From NCBI RefSeq assembly GCF_037120705.1, contig NZ_JAWLJU010000001.1:496001-560000 (forward strand): DNA of 64,000 nucleotides, given 5' to 3'. This document shows, in pieces, positions 44,685 to 52,265 of this stretch. A program made the position numbers and the translations under genes. The DNA is from Pseudoalteromonas sp. UG3-2 (GTDB lineage Bacteria; Pseudomonadota; Gammaproteobacteria; Enterobacterales; Alteromonadaceae). How positions within the stretch are numbered: position 1 is the first letter of the stretch; the number at the start of each line of letters is the position of its first letter. The notes below the pieces were generated by a model that saw only the letters and a list, made by a program, of their open reading frames with translations, was not told the origin of the DNA and ran no database searches.

Positions 44685-45413
44685 ATGTTATTGAATTGCG
44701 ATTTAGGTGAAAGTTTTGGCCCATGGCAAATGGGGCTGGATGACCAAGTTATGCCCCATATTGACATGGCCAACGTGGCTTGCGGTTTTCACGCTGGCGA
44801 CCCAGATGTGATGGCAAAAACACTGACATTAGTTAAGCAACACCAAGTGATGCTCGGCGCCCACCCAAGTTACCCAGACCGTCAAGGATTTGGCCGTCGC
44901 TCAATGACACTGAGTGAAAACGAGCTGCGCCATGCTCTGCACTATCAAATTGCCGCCATCGAAGGCATGGCCAAAGTGCAAGGGCTCACGCTCAGTTACG
45001 TCAAACCCCATGGCGCATTGTATAACGATATGATGAAATCTGAGGTGCTGTTGAGTACTGTGATTAAAGCGGTGGCAGACTATCCCAGTGAGCTCAAGTT
45101 GATGATACTGGCCACCAAAGCGCAGCAACACCATCAACAGCTCGCCCAGCAACATGGCGTTAATTTGATCTTTGAAGCCTTTGCAGATCGACTTTACACC
45201 GATGAAGGCTTATTAACCCCACGCACAGAGCCCAATGCCGTTCATAATAAAACCGCATTATTGGCTCAGGTTAAGCAACTGCATCAACAAGGCAGTGTCA
45301 CCACCAGCTCAGGACAGACACTGCCTTTGCGTGCGGATACCCTGTGTGTTCATGGCGACAACGAGGCCAGCATTGCGTTAGTGAAAGAGATAAAAAACGA
45401 ACTAAGTCAGTAA
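44685..45413 (+). CDS. pxpA: 5-oxoprolinase subunit A (PxpA, LamB/YcsF family)
   Basis: PxpA (242 residues) is one of three subunits that hydrolyse 5-oxoproline to glutamate with ATP. Family segments are clear: LLNCDLGESFG at the start, HIDMANVACGFHAGDP, GAHPSYPDRQGFGRR, and KPHGALYND. The gene lies nine bases after the GH3 gene. The PxpB and PxpC partners are not in this window, so they must be encoded elsewhere or this subunit is on its own. Confidence 0.93.
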   Translation: MLLNCDLGESFGPWQMGLDDQVMPHIDMANVACGFHAGDPDVMAKTLTLVKQHQVMLGAHPSYPDRQGFGRRSMTLSENELRHALHYQIAAIEGMAKVQGLTLSYVKPHGALYNDMMKSEVLLSTVIKAVADYPSELKLMILATKAQQHHQQLAQQHGVNLIFEAFADRLYTDEGLLTPRTEPNAVHNKTALLAQVKQLHQQGSVTTSSGQTLPLRADTLCVHGDNEASIALVKEIKNELSQ

Positions 45414-45447
45414 CTAACCTTTGTTACGATAACAGTAGGAGACAAGG

Positions 45448-45984
45448 ATGCAACTCACCACACCTAGGCTGGTATTAAGGCCACTTCAGGGATCCGATTG
45501 GCCATTGTGGCAACAGCTGCATCAAGACCCTGCTGTTATGGCCTATATCGGCGATATACCCGACGAAAAAACGCTCGGCGAAAAATTTCACGCCCGAATA
45601 GTTAGCCCACAGCAACCTTGGCATAAAGAAACGTCGCAGTGGCTAACTTTTACTATCATCGAGCAAGCGAGTGACACAGCCATTGGCTTTCATGGCTTTT
45701 TCAGTCACTGGTCGCCCTACCAGCAAGCTGAGCTCGGCTTTATGCTCGACCCAGCCTTTCAAGGCCAAGGTTATGCCTTCGAGGCCAGCCAAGCGGTTAT
45801 TGATTTTGCTTTTGCCCACTGTCATTACCATAAGCTGGTCGCCACAGTGACCCAAGGCAATGCCCCTTCGCACGGGTTACTCAAAAAGCTGGGGTTTGAG
45901 CTCGAAGGGGTACTAAAACACAATTTTCGCATTGCAGAGCAATGGGTTAATGATGAAAAGTTCGCATTGTTTAATAACGAATAA
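45448..45984 (+). CDS. GNAT-family N-acetyltransferase (RimJ/RimL type)
   Basis: This GNAT acetyltransferase of 178 residues resembles RimJ/RimL (LTTPRLVLRPLQGSDWPLWQQLHQDP at the start). The acetyl-CoA-binding motif A is in LDPAFQGQGYAFEA, and NAPSHGLLKKLGFELEGVLK is the typical C-terminal segment. The acceptor could be an amino group of a protein, antibiotic or metabolite. It follows pxpA with a 34-base gap and an AGGAGA-like ribosome site, and may be co-transcribed with GH3 and pxpA. Confidence 0.9.
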   Translation: MQLTTPRLVLRPLQGSDWPLWQQLHQDPAVMAYIGDIPDEKTLGEKFHARIVSPQQPWHKETSQWLTFTIIEQASDTAIGFHGFFSHWSPYQQAELGFMLDPAFQGQGYAFEASQAVIDFAFAHCHYHKLVATVTQGNAPSHGLLKKLGFELEGVLKHNFRIAEQWVNDEKFALFNNE

Positions 45985-46008
45985 CCACACCTATATGTAC
46001 TTACAAAC

Positions 46009-46040
46009 GCCAGCTTCGTGGATAGTATTAGCTGGCTTTT
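46009..46040 (+). terminator. Terminator after the GNAT gene
   Basis: A GCCAGCT/AGCTGGC stem with a 14-base loop is followed by TTTT. It overlaps the last codons of the convergent mesD gene. Confidence 0.55.
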
Positions 46041-47065
46041 GCCAATAACTCTTGGCGCACTAGCTCAGCGCCTGCGCTTAATGCCTGCAATTTTCCTTGA
46101 GCAATATCCCGTGCCAGTGGTGCCATACCACAATTGGTGCATGGGTAGAGCTTATCAGCATCAACGTATTGCAATGCTTGGCGCAAGGTTGCGGCCACTT
46201 GTTCTGGCGTTTCAATGCTCTCGGTTGCCACATCAATGGCCCCTACCATGACTTTTTTACCCCGAACCAGCTCAAGTAGCTCAATGGGCACCCGCGAGTT
46301 GTGGCACTCCAATGAAATAATGTCGATATTCGACTGCTGCAACTTCGGCAATACTTGCTCATATTGTCGCCACTGCGCGCCTAAGGTTTTTTTCCAATCG
46401 GTGTTGGCTTTAATGCCATAGCCATAGCAAATGTGTACCGCCGTTTCACATTGCAATCCGTCAATGGCTCGCTCTAGCGCTGCAATGCCCCAGTCATTGA
46501 CCTCATCAAAAAAGACATTAAAGGCTGGCTCATCGAACTGAATAATATCCACTCCTGCCGCTTCCAGCTCTTTGGCCTCTTGATTGAGGATTTTGGCAAA
46601 TTCCCACGCCAGTTTTTCACGGCTTTTATAATGATCGTCATAGAGCGTATCTATCATGGTCATCGGCCCCGGCAGCGCCCATTTAATTGGCTGGTTGGTT
46701 TGCTGGCGCAGCACTTTGGCATCTTCCACAAATACCGGCTGTTGCCGTGAAACTGGGCCCACCACCGATGGCACGCTGGCCTCATAACGGTCGCGGATGG
46801 TCACCGTTTGCCGCTTTGCAAAGTCGACACCACTGAGGTGTTCAATAAACGTGGTCACAAAGTGCTGACGGGTTTGCTCGCCATCGCTGACAATATCAAT
46901 CCCGGCTAGCTGCTGCTCATGCAAGGCTAGCCGTAATGCGTCATGTTTGCCATCCACCAGCTCCTGGCCGTGTAATTTCCAAGGTGACCAAAGCACCTGA
47001 GGCTGCGCCAGCCAACTCGGTTTTGGCAAGCTGCCCGCCGTTGAAGTGGGTAATAGCTGTTTCAT
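46028..47065 (-). CDS. mesD: Core-MetE methionine synthase MesD
   Basis: This methionine synthase has 345 residues and corresponds to only the catalytic C-terminal half of MetE, with no folate-binding N-terminal domain. It starts LLPTSTAGSLPKPSWL and carries IVSDGEQTRQHF and likely zinc ligands in HICYGYG, ECHNSR and YPCTNCGMAPL. Pairing with the DUF1852 gene 25 bases upstream identifies the MesD type, reported to need MesX and oxygen and to make methionine without methyl-folate; the physiological methyl donor is uncertain. A MetJ-box-like sequence at 48299-48322 supports methionine control of the pair. Confidence 0.88.
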   Translation of the reverse strand: MKQLLPTSTAGSLPKPSWLAQPQVLWSPWKLHGQELVDGKHDALRLALHEQQLAGIDIVSDGEQTRQHFVTTFIEHLSGVDFAKRQTVTIRDRYEASVPSVVGPVSRQQPVFVEDAKVLRQQTNQPIKWALPGPMTMIDTLYDDHYKSREKLAWEFAKILNQEAKELEAAGVDIIQFDEPAFNVFFDEVNDWGIAALERAIDGLQCETAVHICYGYGIKANTDWKKTLGAQWRQYEQVLPKLQQSNIDIISLECHNSRVPIELLELVRGKKVMVGAIDVATESIETPEQVAATLRQALQYVDADKLYPCTNCGMAPLARDIAQGKLQALSAGAELVRQELLAKAS

Positions 47066-47090
47066 TCCATGATCTCCTTTGTTTTACTGG

Positions 47091-48068
47091 TTATAACGCG
47101 TAGTTTTGCGACCACTGCTCGAGTACTCTTTGGTACGGCTTAATAAAGTGCTCTTCGGCAAATTTCCCTTGTGCCACGGCCAATTGGCTACGCTCTTCGC
47201 GGTCATAGACAATTTGCGTCAAGGAATGATCTGGGTTTTGTAAGTTGGGTCGATAACGACGCCCTGCCACCGCATTAGCGTTATAGATCTCTGGCCGATA
47301 AATCTTTTGAAAGGTTTCCATGGTGCTAATGGTGCTGATCAGCTCCAAGTTGGTGTAGTCGTTCAGCAAATCACCAAAGAAATAAAATGCCAATGGCGCC
47401 ACACTGTTTGGCGGCATAAAATAACGCACTTGCAGCCCCATCTTTTTAAAGTACTGCTCGGTAAGCGAAGACTCGTTGGGCTGATACTCAAAGCCCAAAA
47501 TTGGGTGTTGGTTTTCAGTACGTTGATAGGTTTTGTTGTCAGAAACGCTCAGGCAAATCACTGGTGGCTTGTCGAAGTGCTGCTTGTAACTATCTGACTC
47601 AATAAAGCACTTAAACAGTTTGCCATGGAGTTCGCCAAAGTTACTGGGCACACTAAAGTTCGATTTGTCTTTATTATATTCCCGTAGTACCACGCTAAAA
47701 TCATAGTCACGAACATACGAAGAAAAGTTATTGCCCACAATACCAGCGATGCGCTCATTGGTTTTATGGTCAAGGATATTGGTTTTCAAAACTTCTATGG
47801 AAGGAAACGCCTGCTCGCTGCCTGCAATGGCGATATCCACAGACACAATCTCCAACTCAACGGTGTAGCGTTCCCCTTTGGGGTTATCCCAGTTAGCCAA
47901 GGCGTTGAAACGATTATTCACCATCTGTAAGGCGTTGCGTAAGTTTTGTTGGCGGCGCTCACCACGGGCCAAATTAGCAAAATTGGTGGTAATTCGGGTG
48001 TTGTTCGACGGCTCGTAATTCTCATCGAGCTTAAGCTTTTTAATATTAAAGGTAAATTCTGTCGTCAT
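47091..48068 (-). CDS. mesX: MesX (DUF1852), partner of the MesD methionine synthase
   Basis: This DUF1852 protein has 325 residues (FTFNIKKLKLDENYEPSNNTRITTNFANLARG at the start; LQNPDHSLTQIVYDREERSQLAVAQGKFAEEHF near the end). It lies 25 bases upstream of mesD on the same strand, the conserved arrangement for MesX-MesD. MesX is required for MesD activity in the bacteria where it was tested; its chemistry is not known, but oxygen dependence suggests a redox role. No signal peptide is seen, so it should be cytoplasmic. Confidence 0.88.
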   Translation of the reverse strand: MTTEFTFNIKKLKLDENYEPSNNTRITTNFANLARGERRQQNLRNALQMVNNRFNALANWDNPKGERYTVELEIVSVDIAIAGSEQAFPSIEVLKTNILDHKTNERIAGIVGNNFSSYVRDYDFSVVLREYNKDKSNFSVPSNFGELHGKLFKCFIESDSYKQHFDKPPVICLSVSDNKTYQRTENQHPILGFEYQPNESSLTEQYFKKMGLQVRYFMPPNSVAPLAFYFFGDLLNDYTNLELISTISTMETFQKIYRPEIYNANAVAGRRYRPNLQNPDHSLTQIVYDREERSQLAVAQGKFAEEHFIKPYQRVLEQWSQNYAL

Positions 48069-48161
48069 GGTTTTTCCCTGTCATAATGAATCACGGTTGC
48101 TGGCAAACAACCCAGCATGCAATATCACTTCTGGCGGTGTTACCCTTGCCTCGAAAGTGAT
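48069..48161 (-). promoter_or_regulatory. Possible structured mRNA leader of mesX-mesD
   Basis: Two stems can form in the transcript upstream of mesX: one with ATCACTT/AAGTGAT (48124-48130 with 48155-48161) including an inner GGC/GCC pairing, and one with TGCTGG/CCAGCA (48098-48103 with 48112-48117). I do not recognise a described riboswitch. Control by a methionine-related ligand is a guess. Confidence 0.3.
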
Positions 48162-48298
48162 GAGATGCAGTAGTTATACGTGTTCCAGTTAGAGAAAAAA
48201 AACGCTTTAATTTCACCCCTACTATGAGGGCGATTCATATAAACAGAGCGGTGCTAACGCTCATCAGCAAAACCTCCCCAAAACACAAATAAACACCC

Positions 48299-48322
48299 AG
48301 ACATTTAGAACTCTAAAAGTCC
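48299..48322. promoter_or_regulatory. MetJ-box-like tandem 8-mers
   Basis: Three adjacent 8-mers, AGACATTT, AGAACTCT and AAAAGTCC, match the MetJ consensus AGACGTCT at 6, 6 and 5 of 8 positions. Tandem 8-base boxes are typical of MetJ operators. It lies 230 bases upstream of mesX and 138 bases before the TauE gene. Confidence 0.4.
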
Positions 48323-48459
48323 AAATATAGTTTTATTCATATTCAAGATGAGGAAATATCAGCCCTTATTATGACCGCAATTGTTATACTGGTGAGCACC
48401 TTTGCAATCAAAATATCAGTATAACTGACTGATATTTAATTAATTTAAATAAGAATAAT

Positions 48460-49266
48460 ATGACTGAGCTGATCCTACTGTTGTTGAGCTGCGCTGTACT
48501 TGGCGCCGTGGTTGGTTTTTTAGCAGGCCTGCTGGGCATTGGCGGCGGGCTAGTTATTGTGCCTATGCTGAGCAGTATTTTACTCTACTTTGCGGTGCTG
48601 CCGGCAGAGCAAGTGGTGATTGTTGCTATTGCCACCTCTTTGGCTTCAATTTTATTTACCTCCACTGCAGCGGCCAAAGCGCACCATCGCAATAATAATG
48701 TGCCGTGGCATATTGCCCCTTGGATTATGGTTGGCGTAGCGGTTGGCGCCACACTCAGTGGCTTTTTCGCGCCACTGCTTGATGCCGAGGTGGTTAGCAT
48801 TATATTCGTTGCCAGTGTACTTTTGATTGCAGTAAAAATGGCATTTGGCAGCAACCAACCTAAACAGACGCACCCTTTACCTAATAAAGGGGTGTTGATG
48901 CTACTCAGTGGTGTTACCGGAAGTGTGTCTGCGGTGATTGGCATTGGTGGCGGTGCTTTGCTGGTGCCACTGCTGACTTTCTTTTCTGTTGATATTAAAA
49001 AAGCCATTGGTTGTGCCTCGGCAAGCGGCATTGTTATCGCGTTATTTGGCTCAATAGGTTATATCAGCACGGGTAGCCAAGATTTGGCGCTTAACCATGG
49101 CTTTGCTGGGTTTGTTTACTTACCAGCACTGCTTGGGATTGTGTGTACCTCTTGGTTTACCGCCCCACTTGGGGCCAAAGCAACCCAATATTTACCGGTG
49201 GCCACTATTAAAAAAGTGTTTGCGCTTTTGTTGGTTGTTATGGCGATGAAGTTGTTGGTTTATTAG
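48460..49266 (+). CDS. TauE/SafE-family membrane permease
   Basis: This integral membrane protein of 268 residues has eight predicted helices in two related halves. The paired glycine motifs of the family are visible (FLAGLLGIGGGLVIVPML near residue 20 and AVIGIGGGALLVPLL near residue 160). Members export sulfite, sulfoacetate or other sulfur anions, but the substrate here is not known. It is divergent from mesX, and the 390-base intergenic gap carries the MetJ-like boxes, so a link to sulfur metabolism is possible but unproven. Confidence 0.9.
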   Translation: MTELILLLLSCAVLGAVVGFLAGLLGIGGGLVIVPMLSSILLYFAVLPAEQVVIVAIATSLASILFTSTAAAKAHHRNNNVPWHIAPWIMVGVAVGATLSGFFAPLLDAEVVSIIFVASVLLIAVKMAFGSNQPKQTHPLPNKGVLMLLSGVTGSVSAVIGIGGGALLVPLLTFFSVDIKKAIGCASASGIVIALFGSIGYISTGSQDLALNHGFAGFVYLPALLGIVCTSWFTAPLGAKATQYLPVATIKKVFALLLVVMAMKLLVY

Positions 49267-49374
49267 TAGCTATGCTTAACGGAGTTTTAGTTTTGAACTT
49301 TTTGTGTTGAAATTTTGAACTCAAACAACTTGTAGTGCCATAGTTCTTTTCCTCTTATGAGTGTTGGTATAGTC

Positions 49375-49477
49375 GTCCTCGTGACGGGTTTCGACGTCCG
49401 TCCATGGGCGTCAACTGACTTATCGATGCTTGCCCAAAGTAAAGTAAGCAAAAGAAAGAACGCTTCCAGCATCACAC
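49375..49477. repeat. 103-bp tandem repeat, copy 1
   Basis: Starting GTCCTCGTGACGGG and ending CATCACAC, this block is repeated at about 90 percent identity and identical length at 49703-49805. It contains the near-palindrome GACG(T/C)CC-N6-GGGCGTC and a CCCAAAGTAAAG-AGCAAAAG stretch. Confidence 0.8.
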
Positions 49478-49479
49478 TA

Positions 49480-49650
49480 ATACCAGCTTGCTTAATTAAA
49501 GGGTCGATTCTGAGGCAATTAAACATTGTCAATAACACCGCTCCCGCATCCTGCTACCGCCAAGGTACCTGCGTCCATGCAGGCAAGGCAAAAGTTTTGC
49601 AATTTGGTGGTGCCAAATAAGAAACTTTTAACGGAGTTAGTGGCAGCGCT
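49480..49650. repeat. Diverged copy of the MITE-like element
   Basis: It begins ATACCAGCTTGCTTAATTAA and shares blocks with copies A and B: TTCTGAGGCAA, AAGGCAAAAGTTTTGCAATTT, and AAATAAGAAACTTTTAACGGAGTTAG. An extra stretch of about 50 bases (near 49541-49590) interrupts it, and the right inverted end is missing. It begins two bases after 103-bp repeat copy 1. Confidence 0.6.
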
Positions 49651-49702
49651 TTAAAATATTAAATAATGACAGCACTTTTTGCTTCTGTGTATTCAGTTGG
49701 TT

Positions 49703-49805
49703 GTCCTCGTGACGGGTTTCGACGCCCGTCCATGGGCGTCAACTGACTTTTCTTTGCTTGCCCAAAGTAAAGTCAGCAAAAGAAAGGGCACTCCCAACAT
49801 CACAC
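49703..49805. repeat. 103-bp tandem repeat, copy 2
   Basis: This is the second copy of the block at 49375-49477. Here GACGCCC-N6-GGGCGTC is a perfect seven-base palindrome. Its last bases form the left arm of the large palindrome that follows. Confidence 0.8.
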
Positions 49806-49933
49806 CAGGAACCTCAAGTAATCAGCCAATTTTAACGTTACCAGCATGTAAGGGCCGTCCTTGGCCCTGTCATGCTTTTTCGCGCTTCCATGCGCGAAAT
49901 AAGTTAATTGGCTGCTGACTTGAGGGTGTGATG
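49798..49933. repeat. 136-bp cloverleaf-like palindrome
   Basis: The outer arms pair CATCACACC with GGTGTGATG, CCTCAAGT with ACTTGAGG, and AGCCAATT with AATTGGCT. Inside are two further hairpins: AGCATGT-AGGGCC paired with GGCCCTG-CATGCT, and CGCGC-TTCCAT-GCGCG. The single strand or RNA could fold as a three-way junction. No coding frame explains it. Confidence 0.7.
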
Positions 49934-50254
49934 AGGGAGGTAAAATTGCTGCAAGCGCGCTGCTTTTAGCTCGCAATTGAGTGGCTGATCTAAACGAAAA
50001 ACGGCCATTTCGATTTAGAATAAAACCTTTTAGCTTTTAGGTTATTGGCCTTCTCCAATATTCAGAAAAGTGAGCGATTTGCGTATTTTTGTCCTTAGAC
50101 CAACTTGTAACAATGCAATAATTTCTCAAGCTAGTAATGGTTTACCAAATTTGGTATTAATATGTGAATTAGAAAAGTGAGCCATACCACGGTAGAGAAA
50201 TGCGCGATTTGCGCACTACTTAATTATTATGCATATTTCTAGTTGAGAGGTTAA
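49934..50254. other. AT-rich gap upstream of the orphan cassette gene
   Basis: There is no gene here. It holds a short inverted repeat ACCAAATTTGGT near 50144-50155 and a twice-repeated motif GCGATTTGCG (near 50074 and 50204). The promoter of the gene at 50255 is presumably here. Confidence 0.4.
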
Positions 50255-50788
50255 ATGGAGTCGGTTCAGGTAGCATTAAATCCGCTGGATTGGTCAGGTG
50301 TTTCGGCAATCACATCAATCTTGATGCTTTTCATCAACATTTTCTTACTCGTGTCAGTAATTTTTGCTTACCGAACCATTAAAGAAGAAGTTAAGAATAG
50401 AGACAGTACTTTGCTACTTTGGGCAATGGATGAAATGTCAAAGATTAAGTCAGATCTTTCATTGCTCCATAATGCAGGTGACTATGCGATCGGAGAGCTA
50501 GGGGGCGAAAACCATGAAGTCATTTGGTCTAAAGAGACGGTTGATGCAGCGTACCGTGTCAGCATTGTGATGCAACGGTTATCCTACATGGCGATGTCAG
50601 GGCTTATTAGTCGGGAGCATTTTTCCAAGATGTGGGGGCCTGCTTTTGAGAAAGCATGGAAATCGTTGGAATCATATATTCATCACAAGCGTTTCCTAAA
50701 CGGTAAGCCTTTAACACTGGCCGAGGGTGCCTATAGCCGTAATGACTTCGAAAAATACGCTCTGTACTGTAAGGACCTAAACATATAA
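50255..50788 (+). CDS. Orphan protein with one N-terminal membrane helix
   Basis: This 177-residue protein has one membrane helix (residues 19-42: AITSILMLFINIFLLVSVIFA), then a short basic/acidic coil and a mostly helical cytoplasmic part (AAYRVSIVMQRLSYMAMSGLISREHFSKMW). The layout resembles DUF4760-type single-pass proteins often found in accessory regions, but I cannot confirm the family. It ends at 50788 and its TAA stop overlaps the TAACAAG start of an attC-like site, as in integron cassettes. Lower GC than the neighbours supports an accessory origin. Function unknown. Confidence 0.7.
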   Translation: MESVQVALNPLDWSGVSAITSILMLFINIFLLVSVIFAYRTIKEEVKNRDSTLLLWAMDEMSKIKSDLSLLHNAGDYAIGELGGENHEVIWSKETVDAAYRVSIVMQRLSYMAMSGLISREHFSKMWGPAFEKAWKSLESYIHHKRFLNGKPLTLAEGAYSRNDFEKYALYCKDLNI

Positions 50789-50857
50789 CAAGACAATCAA
50801 ATTCTTTCCGGCCTCCACCGGACGCCCTTCTTAGGGCGCTGCTTATTGCTGGTGTTT
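50786..50857 (+). repeat. attC-like integron recombination site (degenerate)
   Basis: The 72 bases start TAACAAGACAATCAAATTC (overlapping the stop codon of the upstream gene) and end GCTTATTGCTGGTGTTT, with inner palindromes CCGG-N6-CCGG and CGCCC-TTCTTA-GGGCG. This matches the general plan of attC sites in marine gammaproteobacteria (TAACAA...TTATTGC-GGCGTTA), except that the expected core GTTA reads GTTT. No integrase gene is present in the window. Confidence 0.4.
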
Positions 50858-50884
50858 ACATTTCAAAACGGAACCCAAGGATTT

Positions 50885-51520
50885 ATGGAGTTAATAAAAT
50901 ATCTAAATGAGCACTTCATTACTAAATGCGAATTGCTTGAACTTTCAAAAGTGACTGAAACAGAGTTGAGAGAACTTCAGCAGCAGGGCTTAATGCCACA
51001 GTGTTCATATAAGCTAAAACTAAATTTGGAAAGTGATTCATTTTTTGGTGTGCACTGCGATAATCAAGTGTTGGAGTATTACGCAAAGGGTTATATCTCT
51101 TGGTTAACAGCTATTAAAGACCTTGAAAGTAAACACAACGCTTACTTATCTTTTTCTGCACGTTAAAAAACCGCTTTAGACAGTTTAAAAAATGACGGTT
51201 TTGCAACAAATAACAATAAGTTCAAAGAAAACATAGAGTCACATATAGAAGAGGAATGGTCTCATTTTTTAAAGGGTATCTATGGTCTATGCACCAAGTC
51301 TGGCTTGCCGGAGGATATAGCCGCTAAAGAGCTTGCCATACTAGAGATTAATGAACTTGCCGAAAAACCTGATTTAGATGAGAAACAATTAAACAGCCTC
51401 CAACGTGCAGTTAATCTGCTGGATTCTGTCAGTTCCTTATTTGCACCTCATGAGAGATCAAATAGTTCTCGCCATCGTTTGGTTGACGAGGTGCGTCGTA
51501 AGTACAAGCTACAAAGCTAA
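50885..51520 (+). pseudogene. Orphan gene split by an in-frame stop codon
   Basis: One reading frame runs from the ATG at 50885 (AAGGA upstream) to the TAA at 51518-51520, interrupted only by a TAA at 51164-51166. The first part encodes MELIKYLNEHFITKCELLEL, WLTAIKDLESKHNAYLSF; after the stop the frame continues with protein-like sequence (KTALDSLKNDGFATNN, HIEEEWSHFLKGIYGLCTKSGLP, LLDSVSSLF, RRKYKLQS). It resembles a DUF6058-type gammaproteobacterial protein, from memory only. The stop is a substitution, not a frameshift. Either the gene is inactive, or a truncated 94-residue product is made. It is the second gene of the attC-separated pair. Confidence 0.65.
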
Positions 51521-51563
51521 CAGAATAATATACGGCGCTCCCACTGCCGCCTCTTACAACTTT

Positions 51564-51611
51564 GCAGCTGCCAGCTTTGATTAGTTTTTAACAACCAAAG
51601 CTGACAGTTGT
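51564..51611. terminator. Terminator-like hairpin after the orphan genes
   Basis: A 16-base imperfect stem (GCAGCTGCCAGCTTTG with CAAAGCTGACAGTTGT, about 12 pairs) closes a 16-base T-rich loop. There is no strong T-run after it on either strand, so it may be a repeat rather than a true terminator. Confidence 0.35.
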
Positions 51612-51672
51612 GAGGAGTTGGCATAAATGATCCCAAGCGATTAATTAGCGAAGCTTTACCGCAAACGGTAAG

Positions 51673-52086
51673 TTAGTCGCTGTTTCTTTCTTCAGGTAGG
51701 TCGCTAAGGTACTCGACAAATTCAACTTCAAAACCCATGGGGTCGATAAAGTAGGCGTTTTTGCGGTGGGGGTGCTCTGCGCCTTGTTTATCCACTGGGT
51801 AGCCGGCTTGTTCTAGGCGCTCGACTAATCTATCTAAGTTTTTTACCACGTAGGCAAAGTGTGCCAGTCCTAGTTGGTGGCCGGTTAAGTCGCGGTTTTC
51901 TCCTTCGCCGTTGTCGCTCATAGCAATGTAGTGGTAATCATCGCCAAAGTGCAGCCATGTACGCGCTTTGCCGTACCACTCTCCTGTGCCCTTGCTTCTT
52001 ATTTTCCAATGCGGAAAAGCGGCGCCATAAAAGTGCAGCATTTTGTCGAGGTCATTTACGATTAGGTTAATGTGTTCTAAATACAT
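51673..52086 (-). CDS. VOC/glyoxalase-family protein
   Basis: This glyoxalase/bleomycin-resistance-like protein has 137 residues from the ATG at 52086. That start has a strong AAGGAG Shine-Dalgarno, which rules out the longer frame to 52128. The fold shows LEHINLIVNDLDKMLHFYGAAFP with a metal-type His, HLGLAHFAYVV, and a closing IDPMGFEVEFVEYL with the final Glu ligand. The substrate is unknown. It is monocistronic and divergent from the S9 peptidase. Confidence 0.87.
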   Translation of the reverse strand: MYLEHINLIVNDLDKMLHFYGAAFPHWKIRSKGTGEWYGKARTWLHFGDDYHYIAMSDNGEGENRDLTGHQLGLAHFAYVVKNLDRLVERLEQAGYPVDKQGAEHPHRKNAYFIDPMGFEVEFVEYLSDLPEERNSD

Positions 52087-52265
52087 AATTTTTCTCCTTG
52101 AGCTTTTTTGTATTAAGTGCAAGCGCATGTGTTCGTTGCATTGACTAAAAGATAAAACCTGAAGCTAACTTGAGGTAAAGAGAAAAAATGAGATTTATCG
52201 AAAAAAGTTGAATTAATGCACTGAGCGACCATAGTGGGTAACAACAATCATTATAAGGAAGCGTC

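Noticed and set aside
48069..48459. A SAM-I or cobalamin riboswitch upstream of mesX
   Set aside because: None of the conserved core sequences of these riboswitches could be found; only generic stems are visible.
49267..50254. A small gene or prophage fragment in the repeat region
   Set aside because: The open frames there (for example 49357-49620 and 49679-49918) lie on the 103-bp repeats and have no plausible protein signal.
50255..51520. A toxin-antitoxin pair in the accessory island
   Set aside because: The two products are the wrong size and show no toxin or antitoxin motif; the second is interrupted by a stop.
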